From Biomphalaria glabrata (taxonomy: Eukaryota > Mollusca > Gastropoda > Planorbidae), in NCBI RefSeq assembly GCF_947242115.1, contig NC_074725.1, forward strand, positions 12,038,511-12,102,510: a stretch of 64,000 nucleotides of DNA, in the 5' to 3' direction. Below the pieces are notes generated by a model. It was not told the origin of the DNA. It worked only from the letters and a program-made list of their open reading frames with translations, and searched no databases. The stretch's first letter is position 1. Each line of letters begins with the position of its first letter. The translations under genes were made by a program, and so were the position numbers. This document shows positions 35,085-46,588 of the stretch, in pieces.

Positions 35085-36011
35085 CTACGAATTTTTTTCA
35101 ATGACATAATAAATCCAATCTGCATATTCAAAAACTCTGGTATATTTGGCTGGGAAGTACGGTGTCACGCAGTCTCCGAGGTTGTTCAGTGAACTGAAAA
35201 GTCCAGCTAGGCGGTATGTACCATTCACTTCACAAACCAGTGGTATCCCGTCATCTCCGTAGCAAAGCGTAGCTGCGTCATAGTTCGTGCAGATGTTCCT
35301 CCGATCAGTGTTTCGTGATAACAGGCTCCTGGAGTAGGAACAAGCTTCTTGCGGCAGAATGGTTACAGCACTGTAGCGAAGAAATTCACCCTTCATAAAA
35401 CTGTCAGGCTCAGTCATTCCGAAGCTGGTGACGAAGCATTTAGCAGCAGAGTCGAAGTTCGTCTCCATTGTTGGGAAGCAGATGGGTCTTGCATAGTCAT
35501 TGAACTTCACCTCTTCTTGCAGTCTTACCAGGGCGATGTTGTTCTCGGCAGTCCAGGGGTTGTAGTCTTCGTGCTCGAATCTCTTGCTGATTTTAACTTC
35601 TTGTTCGTATGAAGTTAAGCTGTTCACATTCCATATACCTATGCTAATTTGATCTGTGTTCAAGCTGCAGCTGGCTATAGTGAGAACCCAGCGACTCAGG
35701 ATCAAGATACCGTTGCATAAGTCCTTCTTTTTCCTCAACAGCGTGACGTGCCACGGGAATGATTTAACCGGTGCAATCCTCGCTTCTAGTCCATAGATGG
35801 TGGTAGACGGATCCACCACCATCCGCCCACATAAAGAGGAGTTGAACTTACTAGCGAGTCTCCAGTTTCTGACAAAGTGACGAGGCTTCTGATAAGATTT
35901 AAAAATAAATCTACTATACCTCCTCTCGTATTCGTAAATAGAAAGAGATGGGTTAATATCAAATGTGCAGTTATCTCCATTGACAACGAGGATCATCCAC
36001 AGGAAGGTCAT
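35085..36011 (-). CDS. Serine protease homologue (catalytically dead trypsin fold), 308 aa
   Basis: The family is chymotrypsin-like (S1) peptidases. The frame shows FPWHV (85-89), WVLTIASC (108-115), NNIALVRL (157-164), RPICFP (175-180) and CYGDDGIPLVC (250-260), which align to the standard PW.V, WVLTAAHC, NDIAL and C.GDSGGPLVC blocks. All three catalytic positions differ: His to Ser114, Asp to Asn158, Ser to Asp254. The activation site is also lost (IYGL at 72-75 follows Thr, not Arg). The fold-supporting cysteines around the blocks remain. A short hydrophobic start (FLWMILVV) can act as a signal peptide. The coding region is one exon, with TTTCTAG just before the ATG that could be an acceptor for a leader exon. 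No proteolysis is expected. Such homologues act as cofactors, binders or decoys in invertebrate immunity and reproduction; which one applies here is unknown. Confidence 0.85.
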   Translation of the reverse strand: MTFLWMILVVNGDNCTFDINPSLSIYEYERRYSRFIFKSYQKPRHFVRNWRLASKFNSSLCGRMVVDPSTTIYGLEARIAPVKSFPWHVTLLRKKKDLCNGILILSRWVLTIASCSLNTDQISIGIWNVNSLTSYEQEVKISKRFEHEDYNPWTAENNIALVRLQEEVKFNDYARPICFPTMETNFDSAAKCFVTSFGMTEPDSFMKGEFLRYSAVTILPQEACSYSRSLLSRNTDRRNICTNYDAATLCYGDDGIPLVCEVNGTYRLAGLFSSLNNLGDCVTPYFPAKYTRVFEYADWIYYVIEKNS

Positions 36012-36106
36012 CTAGAAATAGAGAAATAATAATTACTAGTTTTGTATAGAAGTATTAAAATTGTATTTCTTACAAACGAAAACGGTGGGGAATACAACCT
36101 TCACAT

Positions 36107-36510
36107 GGCCGGCCTTGGGCATAGGCGAACCACGCATCTGCCTAATGCCTCCGATTGGTGAGGGCCTCGCACACACAAAAAAATTCGAAACCTGTATCAA
36201 ATCTCAAATATAGCAGTGCTCTACGTCTGCTAACCTAGCTCTAAGTCTGTACGTCTGCTAGCACAAGGTCTCTACGTCTGCTAACCTAGCTCTCTCTACT
36301 ATGACTCAAGGTTTATTGACAAATATTTTAATCTTTGTTAGACTACTTATATTACATAGTTAGAAGACCCTTGTTTTTTTTGTTTTCTTTTTTTGTTTTT
36401 TTTATGACGTAATTTTATTTTTTCCGACGTGTACTTTTATATTTATAATTCATTTGGGGGGGGGGGCACTAAACTCACTTTGCCTTAGGCCTCCAATTGC
36501 ATAAGGGCAG
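36107..36510. mobile_element. Element with GGCCGGCC / GGCAGCC-type ends
   Basis: Begins 'ggccggccttgggcataggc' and ends 'ccttaggcctcc...gggcagcc', partly inverted versions of one another, just upstream of the protease homologue. Similar end fragments appear at about 15690-15722 and 38015-38035. Non-coding; class uncertain. Confidence 0.45.
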
Positions 36511-36589
36511 CCCCCCCCCCCTTCAGCACGTATTTTCAGAGTGCATAGCCAATCTGACAAATCTGTTTCATAAACTTGATAAAGACTTT

Positions 36590-36870
36590 TTTTTTTACAA
36601 AGCTTATATCTGTCTCAATGCCTGGGTGTAATTCTGTACACATTTTGTTTTATTATTTCACAAAGTTATTCATTGTCGATGACAACATATGAATCAATCG
36701 AAAAAATGGACCAATTATTTTATCAATTAGTCGTAATTAATTTTTTTTTTTAATTTAGCAGAGGCAGATTTGAAGATATTACATCCTGGCTCGAGCTTCC
36801 CTCAGGAAAACTGGGGAGGACAGAGGGCAGGGTTCGAACCCGGGACCATCGTGACCAACTAACGAAAGTA
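36590..36870. repeat. Repeat family 3 partial copy next to a family-2 SINE remnant
   Basis: 36597-36750 holds 'acaaagcttatatctgtctc' and the spacer of family 3 on the plus strand. 36775-36870 on the minus strand holds box B 'GGGTTCGAACCC' and a GC-rich body of SINE family 2. Confidence 0.55.
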
Positions 36871-37047
36871 AATAGCGCAGTCAAATAGGCATATACTATG
36901 GTATGGTTAGTTCAGGGTATGGTTACCAGTCAACTTGTAAGACCTCTAATGCATATGATTCAAAATGTCAGTAAAACTATTAGCCTAGATCATAATTTCT
37001 CAGAGAAAGCGATTTTCTCATTCATTCATCATTCCTAGAAACGTAGA

Positions 37048-37260
37048 TGGCTGTCTGGTCTTGAGCCGTGTGGTTTGCTCTCTGGATTGTAGCCCCGGTG
37101 ATCCCGGGTTCGAACCCTGCCCGCAGCCATCTCCCAATGTCCTGCGGGTGGGTTTGGGCTAAATGTTGTTGACAGACGTTGGCTTGTAGCACTACACTGC
37201 TAGTAGGCCACTACAACCACACCACTGTAGGTGTAATATATCTGTACTAATAAAACCTGA
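37048..37260 (+). mobile_element. tRNA-derived SINE (family 2 head, different tail)
   Basis: Head 'ctgtctggtcttgagccgtg', box B 'GGGTTCGAACCC' (about 37107), body 'gtcctgcgggtgggtttggg', and a tail not seen in the other copies: 'ttggcttgtagcactacact' to 'aataaaacctgaacaac'. A subfamily sharing the head with another 3' region is likely. Confidence 0.75.
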
Positions 37261-38211
37261 ACAACTTGAATGATTTCTTTTGTGGATAAAACTAAATAGA
37301 ACTTTTAGTATAATATATACAAAATCAAGTTAATATGAGATAAAAAAAAATGTAGTTAACTTTAGTAATATTTTTTTTTAACAAAGTCTTACTCACTACA
37401 ATAAAAAAAAAATTCAGTCTCAGGTTCTGGAGTCGTCTCTCCTGATGACGACACTGCCACCTATCTTGTATCTTTCACAATGAATCGCTAAACCCGTCCC
37501 TTCGTCACCATAAAAACACGCGCGCACACACCCCATAACACTAAAATGTAGAATATTCATATTTGAAGGAAGAACATATGGAAAAAGAATAAGTTTTTGT
37601 TGTTTTGTAAGTTCCTGGTTTATATGAATGATGTCACTTTTCTGTCTCAGTAGGCCTGTGTCTCAAAAACATGAACATTGGTGTGACTGACTGGCACTGT
37701 CTACATTACGTACATTTTTCTTTTATTCCCCTATTTTTTTATTTTAATAATTATACTTTTTTATCGGAGGTTATAAAGGGTTTTAATGTTGTCATCTTTA
37801 TAAATAAAAGTCTATATTTTAATATTTTTCTCATAGACATCTAATCGAGAAATCTATGATAGATTTTCATTTACTATATTTTCAGTTCCTTAAGTTTTTA
37901 ACCTAATATCACTATTAGTTAAGGCTCTTGTCACATGCTTTTAAAGATATAGAACTTAAATCGTTAACATATTTAGTGTACTGTAAGATTGCAAGTATTC
38001 ATTAAATTGGGCACCCCAATTTGTAAAGCCGGCCCTGAGTGGAGAATGTTCGCTTTTTACTTACTGTTATCCCAGTCCTGACCCGCTAATGAATTAAATA
38101 ATAGGGATAATATATAGGTCTATTCATATATGGGCTATTGTTGAATTGTGACTAGATTCTAGAAATCTAGATCTACTCTTATTTATCTTATGTCTTATAT
38201 AGATCTAATAC
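37261..38211. other. No gene seen
   Basis: AT-rich spacer. A short 'aaagccggccctgag' end fragment of the GGCCGGCC-type repeat lies at about 38020-38035. Confidence 0.4.
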
Positions 38212-38435
38212 CGACGTTACTTCAAAAAGAAGATGATCAAGTCCTACGCGTCATACATCTAATCTTGCATGTTAACCAATGACTTAAATTCTGTCAAGTC
38301 ATTGGTTTTTCTGGCTAGCTCAGGCAACATCCCATGCTCTAATATTAATAGCATTAGGGAAGAAGGAGCATTTGAACAAAATTTGTCCTAGCATACTAAC
38401 ATATTAATATGGAAAGAGGAATGTGCCTTAATCTT
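38212..38435 (-). mobile_element. LINE 3' end (CR1/L2-like)
   Basis: Matches 33105-33310 block by block ('cgtcctacgcgtcat'-like, 'ttctggctagctcaggcaac', 'agggaagaaggagca'). Confidence 0.65.
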
Positions 38436-38812
38436 AGATCTACGTGTTTGTTTGAATTGCTTCTTTGGTATTGAAAATAATTTGTCAATTTAAAATTTAA
38501 CAAGAAATGTAAAAAAAAAAATGTAGACCTATCATATAAGTTACAAACATCGTCGTACCAGTGACAATAACAATGAGATAATCATGGTTCTAAAAATTCC
38601 CGCTTTCTTCGGCGTGTAAAATGCAACTTGTTATTTTGATTTGAATGTAGTGCTATATGGTGCATTGAGTTTTCCCCAACGCGTTGTAGATTAATTATGG
38701 CCAACCCTGACGCGCAATAGGTCTCTCGTTTCCTTTCTTTATGTCACAGCTGTCGTGAGGTCGTCTGCATATGAGAAAATGATTTCATTGAAGCTTTCGT
38801 TCGTCTCCCTCA

Positions 38813-38880
38813 GGGGCGGACTGGTTATATGGGCATTTGGGCAAAGGCCCGGTGAACCGGTACCAATTGAGCCGAACAGA
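38813..38880 (+). mobile_element. End fragment of a GGGGCGGACTGG repeat
   Basis: 'aggggcggactggttatatg', 'ggcatttgggcaaaggcccg' and 'gtgaaccggtacc' match the left end of the element at 56968-58037. Confidence 0.55.
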
Positions 38881-39211
38881 CTGAATTTGAATAACACTAA
38901 AGCCTATAAAATATTTCTCGTATAAACGGGTTACTGAAGCGATGTGTTTGGGTCTAGCTTCACGTAATTAAATCGACATCTAACAGACATTAGATTTGTC
39001 TGTGATGAATGTGGAAAAATGTGTAGCTAGATCTGTGTAGGCTTGTGAAATAATCTTCGGACTTGAAGATAAAGGCCTACATTTCTAATGCCTCTATTAG
39101 TTTATAAAATTCGTGTTATTGTGAATGAATGAATTCATAACTGAACCATGTAGGCTACAACTGTAGGCCTAGAATTACATACAATATTTATTCAAAATAC
39201 ATATAAAAGCC

Positions 39212-39418
39212 TAGAACAAATTTGTACAAGCGCTCCTTCTTCCCTAGTGCCATTAGAGGATGGAATAGGGTTGTCTGAATCTGAATGGAAAACCAAAGAC
39301 TTTGCAGAGTTTAATCATTTAATAACATGCATGACTAGATTGACACACAAAATGCGTAGGGCGTAATTATCTTCGTTTTTTTAAAGTAATGTCTGTAATA
39401 TATAAGATAAGAAGATAC
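39212..39418 (+). mobile_element. LINE 3' end with AAGATAAGAAGAT tail
   Basis: Plus-strand copy of the same family: 'aatttgtacaagcgctcctt', 'cttccctagtgccattagag', 'aataacatgcatgactagat', and a tail 'tataagataagaagat'. Translation fits a 'FVQALL.P' then 'AEF...N.MHD' pattern with stops. Confidence 0.65.
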
Positions 39419-39545
39419 TGACGTTTTATTTTTTATCCACTGTGCCAAGCCTTTCATCTCCATGTTTGTGTTTGCTTATTCGTCCCTGTGCGTTTATAGA
39501 AAGCCTGAAATAGATCTGCACAACTTGATAAGCGTAAAGTGATAT

Positions 39546-39765
39546 ATTTTTACAAAGCTTATAGCAAATCACTCTGTCTGTCTGTCTGTCTGTCCGTCTG
39601 TCTGGTAAAAAGGTTGCACACGTTATTTCTCCCACGTCCAATTTCGAATCAAGTTGAACTTTTTCACAATTATTTCTTGTACTTGACAAAACAAGAATCA
39701 ATATAAAAAATAAGCAAATAGTAAATTAACTATTGGTAATTATATATTTTGTTTGGTAGAATTAT
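39546..39765 (+). repeat. Repeat family 3 with (CTGT)n
   Basis: 'tttttacaaagcttatagca', a CTGT run at 39573-39603, then 'ggtaaaaaggttgcacacgt', 'cccacgtccaatttcgaatc'. A (GT)n run follows at 39779-39802. Confidence 0.65.
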
Positions 39766-40060
39766 AGAATGCTATACATGTGTTTGTGTGTGTGTGTGTG
39801 TGTACAATTTAATCTTTATTACATTATAACCCTTCATTCTTTCGGAAGACGTGTATTGTAACCTAAAATAGTTTTTTCCTGAAGTGACAGGAAAAGCTGT
39901 AAACATTCTATCCTTGCCAGCAAAGGGGTCAGCTCCCCCAGAGAGGGTTCGGGCACTATTTCCGGTATTTAAAATTTTAAAAATGCATATTCTGGGGTAT
40001 CTGCAGTGCATTATCATGCTATTAGCTCAAATTAGCTCAAAAACCTAATCTGCTATTCTT

Positions 40061-40305
40061 AAATTAAAATTAAATTATGGCTTTTATATAGCGCTACTTT
40101 CATGCTTATAGCATGCTCAGAGCGCTTTGGTCCTATCTCAGTTGTGGCCCAGTGGGGGGAGGGGGTATCTAGGAGAAGGTTTTTCCGTGCTGCCTTCAGG
40201 CGCTCAGTAAACACAAATCTGCCCGAGTTGGGTGTCGAACCTCAAGCCCTCTTCATAGGTAGCCAAGCCTTGCACACTTAATCTCTCGACCACGCTTCCT
40301 TACTT
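40061..40305 (-). mobile_element. tRNA-derived SINE (family 4)
   Basis: On the minus strand: head 'GGAAGCGTGGTCGAGAGATT' (box A region), box B 'GGTTCGACACCC', and a body ending in the mirror of 'atagcgctactttcatgctt' and 'atagcatgctcagagcgctt', a short inverted repeat common in molluscan SINEs. Different from families 1 and 2. Confidence 0.75.
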
Positions 40306-40309
40306 ACTT

Positions 40310-40745
40310 AGGACTTAGATCCTCCCGTGCCGTTCGGCGCATTCGGCAGCAAGCTGTCTTCACAAAAATCTGTCACTGGCGATGTCTGAAGCCTCTTCCC
40401 ACCTGTTGTCCACTGCTCTGAGGTCCTCCATGAAAGTGTGGCGCCAAGTTATACTAGGATTTCCCTGTTTCCACTTTCCTCTTAATGGCCTTCATGTCAT
40501 TGCAACTCTTGGTATACGTAATTCATTTTGTCATAGAACATGTCCTGCAAACCTCAGAAAATACGTCTCTCTGTCACAACCTCACTAAGTGTTCGACTCC
40601 CAGTTCGGCATAGGATTTCTTTTATTGAGACCCTATCTCTATAACCGACATCTAAAATCCGTCTCAGCCATCTTTGTTGAGCCACATTTAGTCTTTTTTT
40701 CAATTCCGGCAGATGACTTCCATGCTTTTCACTGCACTTTATTGT
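40310..40745 (-). mobile_element. LINE C-terminal fragment
   Basis: The minus-strand reading contains RFAGHVL, 'IPRVAMT'-like residues, GNP..TWRHTFMEDLRAV and DNRWEEASDIASDRF, separated by small frame breaks and a stop. Same family as 4535-4850. Confidence 0.7.
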
Positions 40746-40767
40746 GAATGAATGAATCCATAACTGA

Positions 40768-40822
40768 ACTAACAGCCTAGAGCAAATTTATACAAGCGCT
40801 TTTTCTTCCCTAGTGCCATTAG
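40768..40822 (+). mobile_element. Short LINE 3' fragment
   Basis: 'gagcaaatttatacaagcgc' and 'ttttcttccctagtgccatt', matching 39215-39265, cut off where the 40830 array begins. Confidence 0.55.
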
Positions 40823-40829
40823 TGTGTAA

Positions 40830-41590
40830 CCTCTCTTGGCTATGCTCTTGGAATTTGGTGACTGTAGTTTGCTTTAGATTGTGTATATCGAAAAGGGAAG
40901 TTTTAACGTCGAAACCATTTGTTTGGGGAGGGGGTTTTAAACTAAAAAATCTCTTCATTTATTTTTTTAAACAAACTCAAAAACCTCTTAACTACGCTCA
41001 CAGAATTTGATTACCGTAGTTTGCTTGAGAATAAAATATTGAAGAGGGGGGGGGGGTTCAACCTCAAAACTATCTGTAGGGGGATTTTAAACTCAAAACC
41101 ATATCTGAATTGTTTTTAAAACTTAAAGCCCTCTGGAGGAGGGGAGTTTAAACTCAAAACCCACTTTAGCTACGCTCATAAAATTTTGAGTGTGTAGCTT
41201 GCTTTTTTTTTATATTGAAGAGGTGGTCTTTGCTTCAAACTCCGCTAAAAGGGGGTTTAAACATAAACCCCTCTTTGTTACGCTCATAGAACCTGGTGAC
41301 TGATATATGCTTTAGTCTTATATTGAAGAGGGGATTTTATCGACATCTGGGGTTTTGAAATCGAAATCCCCCTTGGGTATAATATGCTCTTGGAATTTGG
41401 GAATTTTCGTCTGCATTATTTTTTGTTTTATATAAGAGGGGGGTTTATCAGCAAAGTGGATTTTAAACACAAAACCCCGATTGGCTGCGCTGTGATGGTT
41501 TAATATTAAAATCTCACCTAAAATAAACAAAATCAAAGCGAAAAATCATGTTTGGGAGGGGGGAGTTGAGCCCATAAGAACCCCCCCTCC
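40830..41590. repeat. Degenerate tandem array, unit about 130-145 bp
   Basis: About five diverged units share 'ctacgctca.agaattt', 'gt.gtttgcttta', 'atattgaagaggggg', 'tttaaactcaaaacc'. Alternating G-runs and C-runs give the tract a strong purine/pyrimidine asymmetry. Frames inside are open by chance. Confidence 0.7.
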
Positions 41591-41799
41591 CTGGCCACGC
41601 CCATGAGATCAAGATCTATATAAATGGCTATAGGCAAGTTTATGAATAAATATAGATCTATATAGGCAAGTCAATATAAATTTTGTTTTTCTTGTTTAAA
41701 ATCAATGAGAGTGACAAAATTATCTTGCAAATTAAAGATCCAAACAACTTGCTTCACTACCGTAAGTAGATCTAAGTGGCGTAAGGTAATCTACGTTAA

Positions 41800-43575
41800 A
41801 GAGCATCATAAATTCTAAAATCTAACGTCTAAAGAGCAAAACTGATCACAGTAGTCGTAGAATCTAGGTCTATAATATCAATCGCAGGTCTAGATTCTAT
41901 TTCTACGGTATACAATACTAGATTCTAGACTCTAATGAACTCTAATGTCTCTATTACTCCGTCAGTTGTGCTGTGTGTGACTCACTGTTAATGTCACTGT
42001 TTCACTGTTATTCACTGACATTCAGTCAGTTATTCAGTTATTGATGACACTGACTCTGACAGTAGTGACAGTAGACCGTACTCGTAGCCGACGTAGCCTA
42101 CTCGTAGACTAACTCTAGATCTAGTAATAGAGTTAACTTGACTTTAGAGTGTAGGACTTAAAGCCAAGGGAAACTCTGATGGTATTGAATGTATTAATCT
42201 ATTATTAATTATTCTTTTTTATTTAATTTGCAATAATAACTTAGTAATTGATGTTTTTCAGGTGTATGTAATTTTAATGCATCCAAAATGATCAGATTTT
42301 CACAGAGTTTATAGATCTATCATCTATGTGATGTCACACTAACCTATCAATTAAATCTATTGACTTATTGTATAACGTAAGTCGTAAGACCATACAGTAA
42401 AGTTTACATTCTCGTAAAAGAAATATATCTTCGTCTATGCAGTTAGATCTAGATCTTGTAAGCAAAGAAAAAAATGTGTGTTGAAAGTAGATTTACATGC
42501 ATGACTAACCACAGCAGTGTGTATTTTCTCACCTGACCACTCAAAACACACACAAACACTATTGCTTGCCCGGCTTGGTTGTCTTGTCATAACTAGCCTT
42601 ACACTAACCAGTTTGTTAGAATCAGTCAGACACATGATCTTTTTACTTTTTAGGACAGGGAGGGGCTTAGATGAAAATGTTACTTTTTTTTATTGAGTTG
42701 GTTACCTTTTATGCTTTTAGAGCTCTCTCTATATATATATAACTGTACCATAGCTCTGGACTAGACCGTCACTAAGCCCAACAGCTACTGTAAGAATGAA
42801 GCGATATGATTGGTTAAATGTAGTTTTTCTTTCAGTATTGTTGAGGGAAGTGAAGTTTGACTGAGCTAAAAACGAAATCTCAAAGAACCCCGTTTTTTTT
42901 TTTAGATGTCAAGAATTTACTGACTAATTTATTAAATATAAATGTTTCAAAGCATATAAATACAAAATGGTGAAATGTTTACTATTACAACTTTTTACGC
43001 AGAATTTAAATATGTCAATAGCTCAAATTTGAAAAACCATCAGAGTTTCCCTTTAAGAGTAGTCTCAGTAGTATCTAGTCTAGATCTAATGAATCTAGTC
43101 TATATTATAATATAGATCTAATACTTAATATAGTCAATATAGTCATATTTATAGTATATATATATATTAGTCTATTAGTATATATATATTAAAATTTGAC
43201 TTAATCGATTGTCAATAGTTAGTTCATTTGGTCGTTAGTGAGTGTCACTGTCAGACTGAGACTGAGTGAGTGTCACCACTAGAATCCAGATCTATTGACT
43301 AGATAATAGATCTAGATCTAAAACTTAAATTGATCAATAATTATAAAGTTAAAGTACTAGATTTGATCTAGAGTAGAATTATTAGTTCTAGAGATCTTTT
43401 CTTGTCTAGTAGTGTATATTCTATAATTAATATAGATCTCTAGAATCTAGAGATTAAGGAATTTAAGGTAGGACAGGCAGGGCCGGGGGTAATATATAAA
43501 GATCTAAGTATTCTAAGTATTAAGTCTTCATTCAAGATCAAGACTCCTAGTCTTAGACTAATCTAGAGTCTAGAG
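41800..43575. other. TCTAGATC-rich tract, no gene seen
   Basis: Many short, overlapping 'agatctaga', 'tctagatcta' and TATA repeats, densest at 41830-42130 and 43070-43450. A (TA)n run lies near 42728-42741. The tract resumes after the hAT insertion (45858-46100). Confidence 0.55.
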
Positions 43576-45857
43576 CAGTGTTTCTCAAACTTTTTTGTCT
43601 GCCGGCACACTAAAAAAACTACAAAAATTTCGCGGCACACCACGAAGGACAATAGTTGTTTTATAATAAAAAGAAAAAAAGATTTTGACCTGTTTTTAAG
43701 TATCACATTTAATGTGAAGGGTGTGCCTGTTTTTGAGAGCAAATGCGATCTACTCGAGGCTCCAAAGTCGACAAACAAACTCGCATTTCATCGTCTATTG
43801 TAAGAAGTCTTTCTCTTTTCATAGACTTGATTTCAGTCAGTGCTGATAATCCAAACTCACAAAACCATGAAGATTCAAATGGAAGAATTATTTTGATTGC
43901 TTTTTAAACTGATTGCAGGATATAACATATGTTGATTGAAATCCAAAACACATCCAGGCTTTTCTCGGAAAAACTTGACTTAAGAACTGCATCGTTTTTT
44001 TAAATCAATGAGCTGCTCTTCTTCTTCAGTTGTAAGATTTGTAGCTTTATTGTTTCCAATGGATAGCTGACCCATTCATACTCATTACTTCCAACTGTTG
44101 GAAAGTAATGCTTCAATACTGACTGCAAGTGTGTCAAAGTGTGCAAAGTGTGAGGGTGATTTCATTACTTGAAGCAAAGTAGGAGAAGCGAAGACTCATC
44201 TTACTTTGCCACAAAGATAATTTTTTCACCAAATGACTTTCAGTTTTGAGGATGCAGTGATGATGGTTTTCGATGGTCCTTGAAGACTTAAATTCAATGA
44301 ATTTAATTTAGCAAATAAATCAGAGAGAGATATCACCTTAACCCACCAGATCTCGTCATTAATAGAAAATCCAAAGTCTTTTTTTTTTTTCAGCTCAGAC
44401 CTGAGTTGGACGACACGCTTTAACACTTTTCCCCTGGAGAGCCAACGAACGTTGGTATGATAAGGAGACTGAATTCACAAAGCTCTGAGAAAAGTTGTGA
44501 TACAAGTGGTCGAAATTTGATGAAGTTTACAACTTCAATCACTTGATCCAGAACAGACATCAAATCTTTTGGCAAAGATTTGAAGGCAAGAGCTTCTCTG
44601 TGGATTATGCATTGAACAACTAATACATTTGGATTTTCTTGAAGCACAAGAGTGACGAATCCCTTTCTATTTCCCTGCATGGAAGGACAGCCATCGGTGC
44701 AAACGCTGACACAGTTTTTCCACTGTAGTTTGAATAGCAAAATGTTTTCGTTCACCACTTTGAAAATATCTTCGTCTTTGGTCGTAGTCTTTACAAAATA
44801 AGAATTCATTGACACATTTTTCATCCTTTATGAACCGAATAAAAGCTAGCAGTTGGGCTTTACCGCTAACGTTAGTAGATTCATCAACTTGAAGAGACCA
44901 CAGCAGAGACACTTCATCATCAGTCACGTCTAAGTAATCGCAGATTTGATCTAGTAAATCTGATGATAAGTCTTCAATTCTGAGTGAGATAGTATCATTT
45001 GACAAAGGAACTTTTTTAACTTTTTCGGCGGCATCGGGTCCAAGGATAGTTTCAACAACTATTACTAAAGCTGGTGCAATGACTGATTCAGCCTCTGTGT
45101 GTGCTTTTTTGGGGTTTTGCTAATAACTGAGAAACCTTATACTTGCAATCATTCCCTTTTCTGGCAGCTTTAGGTAGTTCGTAAGTTTTTAGCTTGTTTA
45201 TTTTGTTAAGCCCTGATGTTTTCAAAGTATTCCTTGGGTTGCGTTTTTACAGCTGGATGTTTTGTTTCCAAGTGTCTCTTCAATTTGCTTGGAACAAGCG
45301 CCTCATTCGACAGAGCATTGCAGATGAGACAGAATGGCTATGGAGATTCTTCAGGTCCCGAAGATATGAAACCATATCCGATGTATCTTCTTTGTACCTT
45401 CGTTCGGTTCCTTGCTTTTCATTTAACGCTTTCACAGTTTCATTCTTGCTAACGTATTTCTCCATGGATAAAAATGAATAATGCTTAGTGATAACTTGTT
45501 ATTATTAGCATACACCTAAAAATTTACATGAAACACATCGCTTATTGTTATCGTTACCAATTCAATAACTGCTGTGCATCCGCTAAGGCGGCCTACATTT
45601 TAGTCATTATAATAATATATGTATGGTGGACAATTCCATAACCTGAATAGCTAAAACCCCTTTGCGTCACTATGGAGCGACCCACTATTATTACTGGTCG
45701 TTGCAAGTGGGGATGTCATCGCAACGTAAAATAAAAATTTAATAGTAGACAGACCTGTGTAACACTGCACGGGTGGCGTTCTGAAAAATCTCGCGGCACA
45801 CCAGCAAATCTTTGGCGGCACACTAGTGTGCCGCGGCACACAGTTTGAGAAACACTG
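43576..45857 (-). mobile_element. hAT transposon (ZBED/SCAND3-like), full length, transposase broken
   Basis: Inverted ends start CAGTGTTTCTCAAACT and the element ends AGTTTGAGAAACACTG. An exact 8-bp duplication GTCTAGAG flanks it (43568-43575 and 45858-45865). Length 2,282 bp. The minus strand encodes the transposase in pieces: the BED zinc-finger side near 45465-45200; an N-terminal core at 45005-44667 (LSNDTISLRIEDLSSDLLDQ, then SLQVDESTNVSGKAQLLAFI); the DDE-region segment VCTDGCPSM at 44824-44420; and the C-terminal dimerisation part near 43900-43740 (MRVCLSTLEPRV-like). The pieces are in different frames with stops, so it cannot move itself. It belongs to the class that gave rise to vertebrate ZBED5/SCAND3-type genes. 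Confidence 0.92.
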
Positions 45858-46162
45858 GTCTAGAGTAAGTGTAAGACTAGATCTAGATCTAGATTAATCT
45901 AGATTGTCTCTTAAATAGATCTATCTGTACTATAATAAATATATTTTATATATACATCTAGATCTAGTCTATTTTTTAGATACTATAGTTACTATACACT
46001 TGCTACAACTTGTAGAGGTATTCTAGATATTATGAATTTTTGTATTATGATAACTATGCACTAGTCTAGATCTATAATTCTAGAGTCTTCAATATTTAAT
46101 CAATCTATTTTGAGGATGCTTCTTTTTTAATTACTTATTATTAGATATACATACTAGGCCAG

Positions 46163-46190
46163 TGTTTCTCTAACCTGTAAAAATAAAAAA
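46163..46190. other. Solitary hAT-like terminal sequence
   Basis: 'CAGTGTTTCTCTAACCTG' resembles the left end of the element at 43576 but no partner end follows nearby. Confidence 0.35.
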
Positions 46191-46588
46191 AATATTAAAC
46201 TTGTTACATTTTTTAAAAATTATATGTACATTTATGAGAATTTATTTAACTATTATTGGTGAAACCTGTGCTCTAAAAATGAACCAACCCAGAATAATTA
46301 ACTTTTGAATTAAGCATAATTGACTATAGACTTCAATGAAATAAAAAAAGAAAAAGATATATTATATTATATCATTTACACTGAGAGCAGTGCCCTGTTA
46401 CTGATATTGATTTACTGTTCTTTTTTCACCATTTAAAAAAAAAAAGCATCTTTACACTTTAGAATTATTTTAGAAATTTCAGAATCTTGTGCTCTTAAAT
46501 TTTGGTTAAAATATATATCCTGTTGACCCAGATATATCGTTGACCCTGAAAAAACTTGAAGTTCAAATGAACTGTGAGCCTGTCAGAT

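Noticed and set aside
43576-45857. A domesticated ZBED5-like host gene
   Set aside because: The inverted ends and 8-bp duplication are intact, while the transposase lies in several frames with stops. It is a transposon copy, not a gene.
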